Shown here: positions 9,160 to 17,717 of the stretch, in pieces
Position numbering within the stretch: position 1 is the first letter of the stretch
How the letters are laid out: every line of letters begins with the position of its first letter
Origin: Cytobacillus oceanisediminis 2691
GTDB lineage: Bacteria > Bacillota > Bacilli > Bacillales > Cytobacillaceae
Assembly (NCBI RefSeq): GCF_000294775.2
Contig: NZ_CP015506.1
Location: 1,587,501 to 1,651,500, forward strand
Direction: 5' to 3'
DNA: 64,000 nucleotides
Program-made: the position numbers and the translations under genes
The notes under the pieces: generated by a model
The model's database searches: none
Seen by the model: the letters and a program-made list of their open reading frames with translations, nothing else
What the model was told of the DNA's origin: nothing

Positions 9160-10137
9160 TTGAAATCATATGATACAACGATTGCTCGCCGGGGAGCGGG
9201 TCTTGCGGAAAAAAAAGAAAAGACATCACGCAGACGGATGTCCCGCCAAACAAGAGAAAATATCTTTGGATATCTATTCATCAGCCCGTGGATAATTGGT
9301 TTCCTTGGACTGACACTTGGTCCGCTTTTATTTTCCTTATTTGCCAGTTTTACAGATTATAATATTACTTCAAGGATGAATTTTATCGGCCTTGATAATT
9401 TTAAACGCATGTTTACAATCGATGATCTTTTTAAAACGTCTTTATGGAATACCCTTTATTACGTTTTATTTTCTGTCCCGCTGACTACTGCAGGGGCGAT
9501 TTTTCTGTCGGTTCTTTTAAATCAGAAAGTAAGGGGCATGAAATTCTTCCGCACACTTTATTATCTGCCTGCTATCCTCTCGGGTGTTGCGGTTTACTTT
9601 TTGTGGATGCAGCTGCTAAGTCCTTCGACAGGATTGGTAAATACGTTCCTTGCATGGATTGGGATTGAAGGGCCAGCCTGGCTGTTTGATCCTGAATGGA
9701 CGAAACCAGCTTTGCTTTTGATGAAAATGTGGAGTGTCGGAGGCGGAATGCTGCTTTACCTTGCAAGTCTGCAGGGAGTTTCAGCTTCACTGTATGAAGC
9801 AGCGGATCTTGATGGGGCAGGTGTTATGCAGAAATTCTTTTTTATCACCCTGCCAATGATTTCACCAATCATTTTCTTCGATGTGCTGACTAGTACCATT
9901 GGTGCCTTCCAGATCTTTCAAGAAGCATATGTCATGACAGAAAACGGAAGCGGAGGACCAGGAAATTCACTCCTATTCTACAATCTGCATATGTGGAATA
10001 ACGCGTTTGAAGTGTTTGACATGGGCTATGCATCTGCAATGGCCTGGCTGCTGTTTATTGTCGTAATGGTACTGACAATCATTAATATGAAACTCGGCAA
10101 AAAATGGGTCCATTATGAGGGGGGAGATAATAAATGA
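9160..10137 (+). CDS. Sugar ABC transporter permease, MalF/UgpA-like
   Basis: This integral membrane subunit of a CUT1 carbohydrate importer has about six hydrophobic helices and the EAA loop that docks the ATPase (YEAADLDGAGVMQKFFFITLPMISP). I chose TTG at 9160 because AAGGTG sits five bases upstream; a GTG at 9151 would overlap that site. The N terminus before the first helix is unusually basic (RRGAGLAEKKEKTSRRRMSRQ). The stop overlaps the next start (ATGA). Confidence 0.9.
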   Translation: MKSYDTTIARRGAGLAEKKEKTSRRRMSRQTRENIFGYLFISPWIIGFLGLTLGPLLFSLFASFTDYNITSRMNFIGLDNFKRMFTIDDLFKTSLWNTLYYVLFSVPLTTAGAIFLSVLLNQKVRGMKFFRTLYYLPAILSGVAVYFLWMQLLSPSTGLVNTFLAWIGIEGPAWLFDPEWTKPALLLMKMWSVGGGMLLYLASLQGVSASLYEAADLDGAGVMQKFFFITLPMISPIIFFDVLTSTIGAFQIFQEAYVMTENGSGGPGNSLLFYNLHMWNNAFEVFDMGYASAMAWLLFIVVMVLTIINMKLGKKWVHYEGGDNK

Positions 10138-11003
10138 GAACTGCCGCAGCACCGAAGTTTTATGAGACAAAAAAATTCAAAGATAATTTAAAGCAGACGA
10201 TTATTTTTATCGTTTTATTAGCGGGAAGTGTACTGGTATTATCTCCCCTGTGGTGGATGATTTCGACATCATTGAAATCTCCTGCTGAGATTGCGCAATA
10301 TCCGCCTACCTTTGTGCCAAAGGAATTCCATTTTTCCAATTATGTTGAAGCATGGAAAACAGCGCCGTTTACCCGCTGGGCAATGAATACGTTTTTTATT
10401 GCCCTCTGTGGAATGGCTGGAAGTGTTCTTGTCAATTCACTCGTTGCATATGCGTTTGCGAAAATCCGTTTTAAAGGAAGAAATGCTTTGTTTATAGTTG
10501 TGTTATCAACCATGCTGATCCCAGGGTTTGTCACGATGGTGCCTCAATACATTTTATTTTCGAAGCTTGGCTGGGTAAATACGTACCTGCCGCTGATTGT
10601 TCCAGCTTTTTTGGGGAGTGCCTTTTTCATCTTCCTATTGCGCCAGTTTATGATGTCCATTCCTAATGAACTAATAGAGGCGGCAGTGCTTGACGGTGCG
10701 AATCATCTGCAGATCTGGTGGCATATTATGCTGCCTCTGACGAAGCCGGCTCTTATTACAGTGGCCATTTTTTCGTTTAATGGGGCATGGAATGATCTTC
10801 TCGGACCATTATTGTATATAAATGATGAAAGTCTGTACACACTGCAAATCGGGCTTCAGACCTTCAAGGGAACAGTTCAGACACAATGGCATTACCTGAT
10901 GGCCATGTCAGTCATGGTCCTCCTGCCAGTTGTACTGCTATTCTTCTTCTTCCAGAAGCACTTTATAGAAGGATCAAATATCGCATCAGGTACTAAGGGA
11001 TAA
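10134..11003 (+). CDS. Sugar ABC transporter permease, MalG/UgpE-like
   Basis: The 289-residue second permease of the importer has an N-terminal helix at about 20-40, a periplasmic-type loop, further helices, and the EAA motif (NELIEAAVLDGANHLQIWWHIMLPLTKPA). It overlaps the first permease by four bases, so translation is coupled. No ATP-binding gene follows before the terminator. Gram-positive CUT1 systems of this kind usually share a general ATPase such as MsmX encoded elsewhere; that is inference here. Confidence 0.92.
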   Translation: MRTAAAPKFYETKKFKDNLKQTIIFIVLLAGSVLVLSPLWWMISTSLKSPAEIAQYPPTFVPKEFHFSNYVEAWKTAPFTRWAMNTFFIALCGMAGSVLVNSLVAYAFAKIRFKGRNALFIVVLSTMLIPGFVTMVPQYILFSKLGWVNTYLPLIVPAFLGSAFFIFLLRQFMMSIPNELIEAAVLDGANHLQIWWHIMLPLTKPALITVAIFSFNGAWNDLLGPLLYINDESLYTLQIGLQTFKGTVQTQWHYLMAMSVMVLLPVVLLFFFFQKHFIEGSNIASGTKG

Positions 11004-11004
11004 T

Positions 11005-11036
11005 AAAACCGGCTAAGCATCTGCTTAGCCGGTTTT
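11005..11036 (+). terminator. Strong terminator of the sugar ABC operon
   Basis: A 15-bp perfect stem (11005-11019 with 11022-11036) has a two-base loop and A/T flanks. It could act in both directions. Confidence 0.88.
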
Positions 11037-11040
11037 ATAA

Positions 11041-11103
11041 CTGTCCAGCTCAGGCGTCATCGGCTTATGAATGTCGATGATAAGCATAAGCGCTCCGCTT
11101 TTC
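11041..11103. repeat. Intergenic repeat of the TGTC-AGC ... AAGCGC-GCTTTT type
   Basis: The stretch begins CTGTCCAGCT and ends AAGCGCTCCGCTTTTC. It shares this frame with a second copy at 45868-45930 (TTGTCTAGC ... AAGGCGCTTGCGCTT). Similar short GC-richer repeats are, from memory, frequent between genes in Bacillaceae. Confidence 0.5.
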
Positions 11104-11847
11104 TTATTGAATAGGGCAATATGTTCTCCATTCCCCGCTAACACATACTTTATGGCGGGGTACATAACAGTCAATGATTACCGAATCTGGATTTAGTCCG
11201 CTTTCTTTTAGCTGGGAAGACACTGAAACTTCAGGCTCAGTATTTGCGGATGAGCAAGGGTATCCGCCGCGCCATTCATATTTTGTACAGTAGTAGCATA
11301 ACTCGGCTGCTGCAGTGATTTTATCGGAAGAGACAGCATTGCTTACTGCTGCTTCTTCAATCAAATGCGTTTTCTTCCTTTCTACCTCTGTCAAATAATC
11401 AGTAAAGATGCTGTCTTTCGATATATCTATTTTGGTTTCTTCATTTGACTTCAGGTCTTTTACATAAAAAGCCTGATCCTCAATTAACCTGCTGTAATCG
11501 ACGAGCCGGACTTTTAATCCTTTTCCGTCGGACTCATAAGAAAATGATAGAAGTGACGAGAAATTTACGAGGGCTTTACTATCTAAGAAAACATTTTTTT
11601 CTTTGTATTCTATTTCATATTGAACTGTCCAGCCATATTGTTTTCCTTTTTCATCAACAAGAGCTCTTGGCTTGGCGGCTGCATCTTTTAAAATGGAGGA
11701 TTTAAATTCCTTAAACTCATCAGCCTTTAATACGGCTTTCATGAAATCTTTCTCAGTCAAATCAGCAGAACGGCTTTTGGTTTCTGCAGAAACATTGCCT
11801 GAGAAGACTAGTAAAATAGTCAATAACAAGAAAATATACCTTTTCAT
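11104..11847 (-). CDS. Secreted hypothetical protein with six-cysteine C terminus
   Basis: I do not recognise this family. The start at 11847 follows an AGGAGGT site; an upstream in-frame start has none. The 247-residue product begins with a signal peptide (MKRYIFLLLTILLVFSG, cleavage near residue 21). The middle is a charged alpha/beta-like stretch. The last 65 residues contain six cysteines (CYYC, then four singles), an even number that could form disulfides or bind metal. It is a single gene between the sugar importer and the TatD gene. No enzymatic motif is visible. Confidence 0.75.
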   Translation of the reverse strand: MKRYIFLLLTILLVFSGNVSAETKSRSADLTEKDFMKAVLKADEFKEFKSSILKDAAAKPRALVDEKGKQYGWTVQYEIEYKEKNVFLDSKALVNFSSLLSFSYESDGKGLKVRLVDYSRLIEDQAFYVKDLKSNEETKIDISKDSIFTDYLTEVERKKTHLIEEAAVSNAVSSDKITAAAELCYYCTKYEWRGGYPCSSANTEPEVSVSSQLKESGLNPDSVIIDCYVPRHKVCVSGEWRTYCPIQ

Positions 11848-11955
11848 TACATACCTCCTAAACGTATTGTCCAATATAAGATTAACCTATATTTCCAAAA
11901 TTAGGAATGGTGCGAAATGATTATATTTATCTAGTATTTTTTATCTAATCTGAAT

Positions 11956-11992
11956 AAAAAAAACAGCCTTATGGCAAAAGACTATAAGGCTG
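11956..11992 (-). terminator. Terminator at the end of the thiamine-precursor operon
   Basis: On the minus strand CAGCCTTATAG pairs with a near-complementary arm ending CATAAGGCTG and is followed by eight T, directly after the TatD-family stop codon. Confidence 0.8.
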
Positions 11993-11993
11993 A

Positions 11994-12761
11994 TTAATCA
12001 ATATTATAGAAGCTTTTTGTATTATCATACAGCTTCTTAAGAGCGCTGCTGAAAGCTAATTCTTTTAGTTCAGCAAGGGCACTGATGGAATGGGCCATCA
12101 TGGCTGGATGGGTAGGCTTGTTTTTAAAAGGGCCTTCGAATTCCCATGGACCATCCGTTTCTGCCATCAATTTATCCAGCGGGTAATCCCGTACAAGGTC
12201 CTGTATTTCTTTTTCGTACACGATATCTGGAGTAAAGGAGATGTAATAGCCATTGGCAATCAGCCTGCTTGCCGCTGCGCTGTCACCTTTAAACCAGTGA
12301 AAATGAGCTTTTTTAATCGAATGCTTTTCCAATAAATTGCACACAATCGGTGCATCATCATAAATTGCATGGAGGGCAATGGGCTTATCCCACCTTTTAG
12401 CGAGCTTAATGAATTCTTCGAGAAGTTCAATATATCCCCCAAGCTGCTTTCTCCCTTCAGACCTTAAATAGTATGGAAGGCCAACCTCGCCAACAGCAGC
12501 CATTTGTTCTATGTGAATCTTTATCCAGCTGAAAAGCTCTGAAATTTCATGATCACTGGGCAGAACCTGTTCAGGGTGAAAACCGAAGGCAGGTTTAACA
12601 AAGGAATAAATTTCTGCAAGAGCAAGATTTCTTTTGCAGGATGCTAAATCGCTTGAAACTGTAACAAGTGAAAGCTGAAACGGCAACTCATGAAACATTT
12701 TCTCTAATTCAATATTGCTGTACTTATCAAGATGAATATGGGCATCAATATACTTATCCAT
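11994..12761 (-). CDS. TatD-family metal-dependent hydrolase, last gene of the TPP-riboswitch operon
   Basis: The 255-residue amidohydrolase-fold protein has the TatD landmarks: N-terminal DAHIHLD metal motif, VGEVGLPYY near residue 95, and MAETDGPW near 205 with the metal-binding Asp. TatD proteins are usually described as divalent-metal nucleases, but the superfamily also contains amidases and deaminases. It lies 11 bases after the ABC ATPase gene, has its own AGGAGG site, and ends at the operon terminator. It is therefore transcribed with a thiamine-precursor importer, and a role in processing the imported pyrimidine is possible. That role is inference. Confidence 0.85.
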   Translation of the reverse strand: MDKYIDAHIHLDKYSNIELEKMFHELPFQLSLVTVSSDLASCKRNLALAEIYSFVKPAFGFHPEQVLPSDHEISELFSWIKIHIEQMAAVGEVGLPYYLRSEGRKQLGGYIELLEEFIKLAKRWDKPIALHAIYDDAPIVCNLLEKHSIKKAHFHWFKGDSAAASRLIANGYYISFTPDIVYEKEIQDLVRDYPLDKLMAETDGPWEFEGPFKNKPTHPAMMAHSISALAELKELAFSSALKKLYDNTKSFYNID

Positions 12762-12772
12762 GCTGTTGCCTC

Positions 12773-13507
12773 CTAATGATTTTTCAGCGCATGATGGATG
12801 CTTCTTTTGCAGGCAAGGAAATTTTCATTGAGATAAAGTTCCTCCATTCTTGGCCTGTTAAAGGGTACCTTATATTCTTTAATTACTTTAGCAGGCTTGC
12901 TGCTCAGTACTAAAATTCGATCAGAGAGGTAAATGGCTTCTTCGATATTGTGGGTTACAAACAGAATTGTCGGCTTATGCTCATTCCAAATATCGAGAAG
13001 CCACTTTTGCATATCGTGGCGGGTAAGCTCATCTAAAGCTGAAAAAGGTTCATCCAGCAAAATGATAGGCTGCGGGCTTAATAATGCCCGGATAAAGGCA
13101 GCCCTTTGCTTCATTCCCCCTGACAATTCATGGGGGTATGCATTTTCATAGCCGCCGAGACCAGCTTTTTGAAGCATCTTTCTGGCCGCTTCCGAATCGG
13201 TTTTACCCATTAGCTCCTGTCCAAGCAGAACGTTTTGAAGAATGGTTCTCCAGGGCATCAGGGAAGGTGTCTGAGGCATATAGCTTATTGAACCGCGTTT
13301 GCCGTTGATTTTCACATTCCCAAGCGTTATGGAGCCTTCGTCCGGCAGAAGCATCCCGCCAATCAGGTTGAAAATGGTGCTCTTTCCGCTCCCTGAAGGA
13401 CCTAAAATCGAAACAAATTCCCCTTCATTTACATGAAAACTCAAATTGTCTAAAACCTGATTAGTATCAAAACTTTTGGTTAAATGATTAACGGATAATT
13501 GTATCAT
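12773..13507 (-). CDS. thiZ: ABC transporter ATPase of a thiamine-precursor (ThiXYZ-type) importer
   Basis: The 244-residue NBD of the nitrate/sulfonate/taurine class carries Walker A GPSGSGKST, signature LSGGMKQRAAFIRAL, Walker B IILLDEPFSALD and the H-loop VTHNIEEA. I set the start at 13507, where ATG overlaps the permease stop as ATGA; an upstream in-frame start would overlap the permease. It couples ATP hydrolysis to uptake by the adjacent permease. The thiamine link comes from the operon's TPP riboswitch and the ThiY-like binding protein, not from this subunit. Confidence 0.88.
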   Translation of the reverse strand: MIQLSVNHLTKSFDTNQVLDNLSFHVNEGEFVSILGPSGSGKSTIFNLIGGMLLPDEGSITLGNVKINGKRGSISYMPQTPSLMPWRTILQNVLLGQELMGKTDSEAARKMLQKAGLGGYENAYPHELSGGMKQRAAFIRALLSPQPIILLDEPFSALDELTRHDMQKWLLDIWNEHKPTILFVTHNIEEAIYLSDRILVLSSKPAKVIKEYKVPFNRPRMEELYLNENFLACKRSIHHALKNH

Positions 13508-14271
13508 TTCCTGGCACTCTCCCGTGACTTCCATTTAATCAGCAAACGTTCAGCCAGTAAAATTCCTCCAAAAAACAGCAAGCTTAACAGCATAATCGCA
13601 AAAATGGCAACAAAAACACGGTCTGTCCGAAATGAAGAAGATGCCAGAGTCATATAAACACCTATTCCTTCTTTAGCTCCGAGCCATTCGGATATTACAG
13701 CACCCATCACACTATAGGTTGCGGAGATTTTTAGCCCTGAAAATAGAGAGGGAAGGGAATAGGGAAGCTCCAGCTTCCAAAACAGCTGTCCTTTGCTGGC
13801 CCCTGCCATCAGCATATAATGCCTAAGTTCTCCGGGTGTCTGGCGAAAGCCGTCCAATGCAGCAACAGTAATGGGGAAGAAGCAAACCAGCGTGATGACA
13901 ATCAGCTTTGGAAGTATCCCGAAACCAAACCAAACAACCAGCAAAGGAGCCAGAACAATTATAGGCACATTTTGTGAAAGTATGAGGAGAGGGTAAACCG
14001 ACTCCCTTATAAAAGGCAATAAGTGCAGTATAACGGCTGTGATTAAACCTATGACGGTGCCAATGGCAAATCCCAATAGGGAAAGCATGACTGTCGATTG
14101 AAGGTGGTGGCTGAAGCCCTCCCAGCCCGAAATCGCTTCCAGAACGATTTCTGTTGGCGGAGGCAGGAGCCATGCAGGGACTTCTGCCAGATTTACTGCC
14201 ATTTCCCAAGCAATGAATAAAAGAAGGAGAACCGCAGCCGGCCTCCATCCTTTTCTGAACAAATTTATCAT
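13504..14271 (-). CDS. thiX: ABC transporter permease of the thiamine-precursor importer
   Basis: This 255-residue membrane protein with about six helices has the EAA-type cytoplasmic loop (GELRHYMLMAGASKGQLFWKLELPYSLPSLFSGL), the form used by NMT1/SsuC-like permeases. It overlaps its neighbours by ATGA on both sides, so the three genes are translationally coupled. It should pass a hydroxymethyl- or formylamino-pyrimidine delivered by the lipoprotein encoded upstream. Confidence 0.88.
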   Translation of the reverse strand: MINLFRKGWRPAAVLLLLFIAWEMAVNLAEVPAWLLPPPTEIVLEAISGWEGFSHHLQSTVMLSLLGFAIGTVIGLITAVILHLLPFIRESVYPLLILSQNVPIIVLAPLLVVWFGFGILPKLIVITLVCFFPITVAALDGFRQTPGELRHYMLMAGASKGQLFWKLELPYSLPSLFSGLKISATYSVMGAVISEWLGAKEGIGVYMTLASSSFRTDRVFVAIFAIMLLSLLFFGGILLAERLLIKWKSRESARK

Positions 14272-14561
14272 GGACGATATTTCTCCGTTAAATCACTCAT
14301 TTCAATACCGTCCGGCTGATATAGAACCTTTACCTGTGAGATTACATTGCTGCTTCCTCTTTCAATCATTTTTCTGTTCATATCAGCTATGATTTTCAAT
14401 AAATGGTCTAAATCGCCTTCCATCGTTGTTTCGAGGGGGTGCACTTCGTACTTAACACCGGATTGCTGAATGACACTAATTGCTTCATCAACGTAAGGTA
14501 TAACATTTTCCCCATCTTTTGTTTTCGGTATGATCTGAATGCTTACAAGTGCGTTTGCCAT
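14268..14561 (-). CDS. MTH1187/YkoF-type thiamine-binding domain protein
   Basis: The 97-residue cytoplasmic protein begins MANALVSIQIIPKTKDGENVIPYVDEAISVIQQSG and fits the Thiamine_BP (PF01910) family in length and pattern. Some relatives bind thiamine or its pyrimidine part. The start at 14561 follows AAGGAGAG. It sits between the binding-lipoprotein and permease genes, the normal place for this family in thiamine operons. It may act as a soluble ligand carrier or sensor; the exact role is not established. Confidence 0.85.
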   Translation of the reverse strand: MANALVSIQIIPKTKDGENVIPYVDEAISVIQQSGVKYEVHPLETTMEGDLDHLLKIIADMNRKMIERGSSNVISQVKVLYQPDGIEMSDLTEKYRP

Positions 14562-14574
14562 ATTTGAACTCTCC

Positions 14575-15579
14575 TTATTCCGGCAGGAAGTCATTAGTAA
14601 ATGCTTTGCCTGCATCTAATTCTTTATCTAAAAGACCATTTTCATGCATCCAGTCTGCATAGTTTTCCCAGACTTCAAGCTTTTGTTCACCCCATCTTGA
14701 AGCATCATCCTGATAGCGGGGGGATAGCCATTCCTGGCTTTTTTTGACCAATTCGCTGTCCAGATCCGGAGCATTCTTTAACAAAATATCTGCTGCTTCG
14801 CCAGGTTGATCGATTGCAAATTCATATCCCCTTGCTGCTGCTTTTACAAATGCTTTGACAGTATCCGGATCATCTGCAATCATTTTTTCGCTGGTTGCGA
14901 GAACGGGCGTGTAGTAATCCAGTTTTTCTGAGTAGTCGGTAAGGTAGACCATATTAATCTTTTCCCCCCGAAGTTCTGCTTCTACACCTGTCCATCCATA
15001 ATAAATCCATGCGAAGTCTATATCTCTTTTAACAGCTGTAAAAAAGTCAGCATCCCCCATATTAACAATTGAGACCTTATCAATATTAGCGTTTTCCTTC
15101 TTCATTAGGGAGTCTATTACCGATTTTTCTACAGGTGCCCCCCAGCCGCCATAAGTTTTTCCTTCAAAGTCTTTCGGCGATTTAATGTTTTTTTCGGCAG
15201 GGGATGCAAAACCGGAAGTATTATGCTGAATAACAGCTGCTATCGATACAAGGGGAACGCCCTGTACACGTGCTTCCGTGATGCTTTCCTGATAGCTGAC
15301 ACCAAAATCAGCCTTGCCTGATGCAGTCAATTGATCTGCACCTGCTTCACCTGGCATTATAATTTCTACATCGAGCCCTTCTTCTTTAAAATATCCTTTG
15401 TCCTTTGCGGCATATAAGCCGGTATGATTGGTATTAGGTGTCCAATCCAGTACAACAGTAACTTTTTTCAAATCTTGTTTGCTGTCTGAATCTTCGCTTC
15501 CAGTCTGATTATCCGGTCCATTGCCGGCACAGCCTGAAAGAAGCAGCAGCGAACAGATAGCTGCAATCCACTTTTTCAT
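14575..15579 (-). CDS. thiY: ThiY/NMT1-like substrate-binding lipoprotein for a thiamine pyrimidine precursor
   Basis: The 334-residue lipoprotein (lipobox LLSGC, Cys17) has the NMT1/THI5 fold signature: VTVVLDWTPNTNHTGLYAAKDKGYFKEEGLDVEI at the N terminus and the SYQESITEARVQGVPLVSIAAVIQ block. This family binds hydroxymethylpyrimidine or formylaminopyrimidine. It is the first gene behind the TPP riboswitch and terminator, so it should be expressed when thiamine pyrophosphate is low. It is a normal, full-length member. Confidence 0.92.
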   Translation of the reverse strand: MKKWIAAICSLLLLSGCAGNGPDNQTGSEDSDSKQDLKKVTVVLDWTPNTNHTGLYAAKDKGYFKEEGLDVEIIMPGEAGADQLTASGKADFGVSYQESITEARVQGVPLVSIAAVIQHNTSGFASPAEKNIKSPKDFEGKTYGGWGAPVEKSVIDSLMKKENANIDKVSIVNMGDADFFTAVKRDIDFAWIYYGWTGVEAELRGEKINMVYLTDYSEKLDYYTPVLATSEKMIADDPDTVKAFVKAAARGYEFAIDQPGEAADILLKNAPDLDSELVKKSQEWLSPRYQDDASRWGEQKLEVWENYADWMHENGLLDKELDAGKAFTNDFLPE

Positions 15580-15640
15580 AAGTACTCCTCCTAAAAAACG
15601 TTATGTAATAAGGAAAGTTAATGATAGTCTGCCCTGAAAA

Positions 15641-15670
15641 ATAAAAACGCCCCGGTATAAACCAGGGCGC
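15641..15670 (-). terminator. Riboswitch-controlled terminator upstream of thiY
   Basis: On the minus strand CGCCCTGG / CCGGGGCG (one G-T pair) is followed by TTTTTATTTTT. It lies between the TPP aptamer and the first gene, the expected expression platform. Confidence 0.85.
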
Positions 15671-15702
15671 ATATAAAAAACATTTAGTATGTTTAAGAAT
15701 AT

Positions 15703-15788
15703 GTTCCCTACGCTGGTATGAGCCAGATCAGGTTCAAAGGGTCAGCATCTTAATGATGAAGTCTCAACCGGCATACCGGTTCCCCTAC
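15703..15788 (-). promoter_or_regulatory. TPP (THI-box) riboswitch
   Basis: Read on the minus strand, the element starts GTAGGGGAACCGG, contains the conserved TGAGA, then ACCCTTTGAACCTGATCTGG and ends CCAGCGTAGGGA. These are the invariant THI-box segments in the right order. With the terminator that follows, TPP binding should stop transcription of the five-gene importer operon. Confidence 0.96.
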
Positions 15789-15869
15789 ATTTCTTGCTAT
15801 TTAATTTTGACAGCATAAATACTTTCCATCATTATTATAGCAAATAATATTAAAATGCACAGAAAATAA

Positions 15870-16283
15870 TTATTTCATTCCAATCGTCCTGCTCTCTTTC
15901 CAAATTCTGAATTTTTCAAGTTCACCTGTAATTTGGCTAACGGCAAAACCAAGGACTGCTACATCATCTAAGATTCCCATTCCTATTAAAAAGTCAGGAA
16001 CAAGGTCTATTGGGGAAACAAAGTATAGTATGGAAGCAATAATAAAGATAATCGATTTTTTTGAAATATGCCGGTAATCGCCTTTAGACCATGACTTTAC
16101 TAAATCGATCAGAAGCTGAAACTTTTCCCATATATCACTTAATGAAGATTGGTTTTTATCTGCTTTAAGTGTAGCCTTTCTTAAAAGTCCTTTTGTTTTT
16201 TCAGGATCGTCCGCATAACGTTTAGCCCTGGATGAAAATTTTTTATAGCCGTCCTTATAAACTTTGGTTTCTATTTCAGGCAT
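15870..16283 (-). CDS. YkvA-like DUF1232 membrane protein
   Basis: The 137-residue protein has a charged N-terminal half and the DUF1232 core, a hydrophobic segment with YFVSPIDLVPDFLIGMGILDDVAVLGF. The family is widespread in Bacillaceae and has no assigned function. The start at 16283 follows TAGGAGTG; an upstream in-frame start has no site. It is a single gene, divergent from the Sir2 gene. Confidence 0.85.
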   Translation of the reverse strand: MPEIETKVYKDGYKKFSSRAKRYADDPEKTKGLLRKATLKADKNQSSLSDIWEKFQLLIDLVKSWSKGDYRHISKKSIIFIIASILYFVSPIDLVPDFLIGMGILDDVAVLGFAVSQITGELEKFRIWKESRTIGMK

Positions 16284-16429
16284 AGCTATCACTCCTATAT
16301 TGATAATTCGCATAAACAGTTATAATCTAGTATTTACCGCATACCTGACATGACATAAACATTTCATTGGGAGAAATAAATGGAAATCAAATTTAACCTG
16401 TGACAAAACCTTATTGGGAGCTGATATCT

Positions 16430-17143
16430 ATGCTTGAGAAATGGCTGAAAGAATCAAATTATACAGTAATATTGACTGGAGCAGGAATGTCGACAGAAAG
16501 CGGACTGCCTGATTTCAGGTCTGCCAATAATGGATTATGGAATGGGAAAGATCCTGGGAAAATAGCCAGTACAAAAGCATTGAATGAAAATGTGAACGAA
16601 TTTATAGAATTTTATCGGCACAGGGTAATCGGGCTTAAGGAGTGTAATCCCCATCAAGGGCACTATATTCTTGCAGATTGGGAAAAGAGAGGTATTATTA
16701 AGAGCATTATTACCCAGAACGTGGATGGATTTCATGGACTCGCGGGAAGTGAAAAAATATCAGAGCTCCATGGGAATCTGCAGACACTCCATTGCCAGAA
16801 ATGTAAAAAAGAGTTCCCGAGCGAGGGGTATTTGCATGGTCAATTCCAATGCCGTTGCGGGGGTGTGCTCCGTCCTTCAGTGGTTCTGTTTGGGGAAATG
16901 CTCCCTGAGGAGGCCTTAGATTTCGCAGCAGATGAAACAGAAAAAGCAGAACTTTTTATTGTTCTGGGATCATCCTTGACTGTAACACCTGCAAATCAGT
17001 TTCCGCTGATAGCCAAACAAAAAGGAGCAAAACTTGTGATTATTAATATGGAACCTACGGATTTCGATATTTATGCTGATAAAGTGATTCATGACCGCAA
17101 AATTGGTGAAGTGCTGGATGAACTTGATAGAGCCTTCAAATAG
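16430..17143 (+). CDS. Sir2-family NAD-dependent protein deacylase (SrtN/CobB-like)
   Basis: The 237-residue sirtuin carries the NAD-binding GAGMSTESGLPDFRS, TQNVDGFH, the catalytic His in ELHG, and a zinc module made of CQKC and CRC. It removes acyl groups from lysine using NAD+. The start at 16430 has GGGAG nine bases upstream; a GTG 30 bases earlier lacks a site. The length is typical of bacterial sirtuins. A terminator follows. Confidence 0.93.
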   Translation: MLEKWLKESNYTVILTGAGMSTESGLPDFRSANNGLWNGKDPGKIASTKALNENVNEFIEFYRHRVIGLKECNPHQGHYILADWEKRGIIKSIITQNVDGFHGLAGSEKISELHGNLQTLHCQKCKKEFPSEGYLHGQFQCRCGGVLRPSVVLFGEMLPEEALDFAADETEKAELFIVLGSSLTVTPANQFPLIAKQKGAKLVIINMEPTDFDIYADKVIHDRKIGEVLDELDRAFK

Positions 17144-17155
17144 TCAAAAAACATG

Positions 17156-17188
17156 AAATCATAGCACTCATGCTATGATTTTTTTTAT
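17156..17188 (+). terminator. Terminator after the Sir2 gene
   Basis: AAATCATAGCA pairs with TGCTATGATTT across a four-base loop, followed by a T run. Confidence 0.85.
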
Positions 17189-17260
17189 CAATCAACTATA
17201 ATGGACAATGAACATGATTACTACTGCCTCAAGCGATATGATATATAAGGAGTGTTCAGC

Positions 17261-17434
17261 ATGTTATCAAACATCGGTATTCCAGGTTTAATTCTAATCC
17301 TGGTTTTGGCTCTGATTATTTTTGGACCTAAGAAACTTCCTGAAATAGGAAGAGCGTTCGGGGAGACATTAAAAGAATTTAAGAAATCTACCCGTGAGCT
17401 CACAAAAGATGATGACAATGATAAAAGGAAATAA
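17261..17434 (+). CDS. tatA: Twin-arginine translocase TatA/E-type subunit
   Basis: The 57-residue protein has the TatA pattern: short N terminus, one transmembrane helix (about 6-22), the FGP hinge ([16 protein letters not shown]), an amphipathic helix, and a charged tail. Several copies assemble the Tat pore for folded proteins. The ATG at 17261 follows AAGGAG at normal spacing. No tatC is adjacent, so it is an orphan tatA with its own terminator. Confidence 0.92.
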   Translation: MLSNIGIPGLILILVLALIIFGPKKLPEIGRAFGETLKEFKKSTRELTKDDDNDKRK

Positions 17435-17452
17435 CCTATTCAAGTGGTTTAG

Positions 17453-17495
17453 AACCGGCTTTGCAGACAAATTAGTCTCGAAGCCGGTTTTTTAT
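17453..17495 (+). terminator. Terminator after tatA
   Basis: AACCGGCTT pairs with AAGCCGGTT, followed by TTTTTTATTTT. Confidence 0.8.
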
Positions 17496-17551
17496 TTTCT
17501 GGCTTTCGAAGCGAGTGAATGGGTATAGAAAAGAGAGAAATGAAAAAATGG

Positions 17552-17610
17552 TTGACTAACATGTATATACAAGATAAAATGAAAGCGTAAACAGTTCATG
17601 TATATACAAG
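17552..17610 (+). promoter_or_regulatory. Trehalose operon promoter with two TreR-type operators and a cre site
   Basis: TTGACT (17552-17557) and TAAAAT (17575-17580) are 17 bases apart. The sequence CATGTATATACAAG occurs twice, at 17560-17573 (between -35 and -10) and 17597-17610 (downstream), and matches the TGTATATACA palindrome bound by TreR. TGAAAGCGTAAACA at 17580-17593 fits the CcpA cre consensus and lies between the operators. Repression by TreR without trehalose-6-phosphate and by CcpA on glucose is expected. Confidence 0.85.
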
Positions 17611-17717
17611 TTGGTTTGCTAAATTGGATAGAGTTGTAAATGGCGAGAACAATAAATAAAAACCTTATAACTGTTTTTTTCTATAATATGAAAACGGTAA
17701 CAGGAGGAGAGCGAAGA

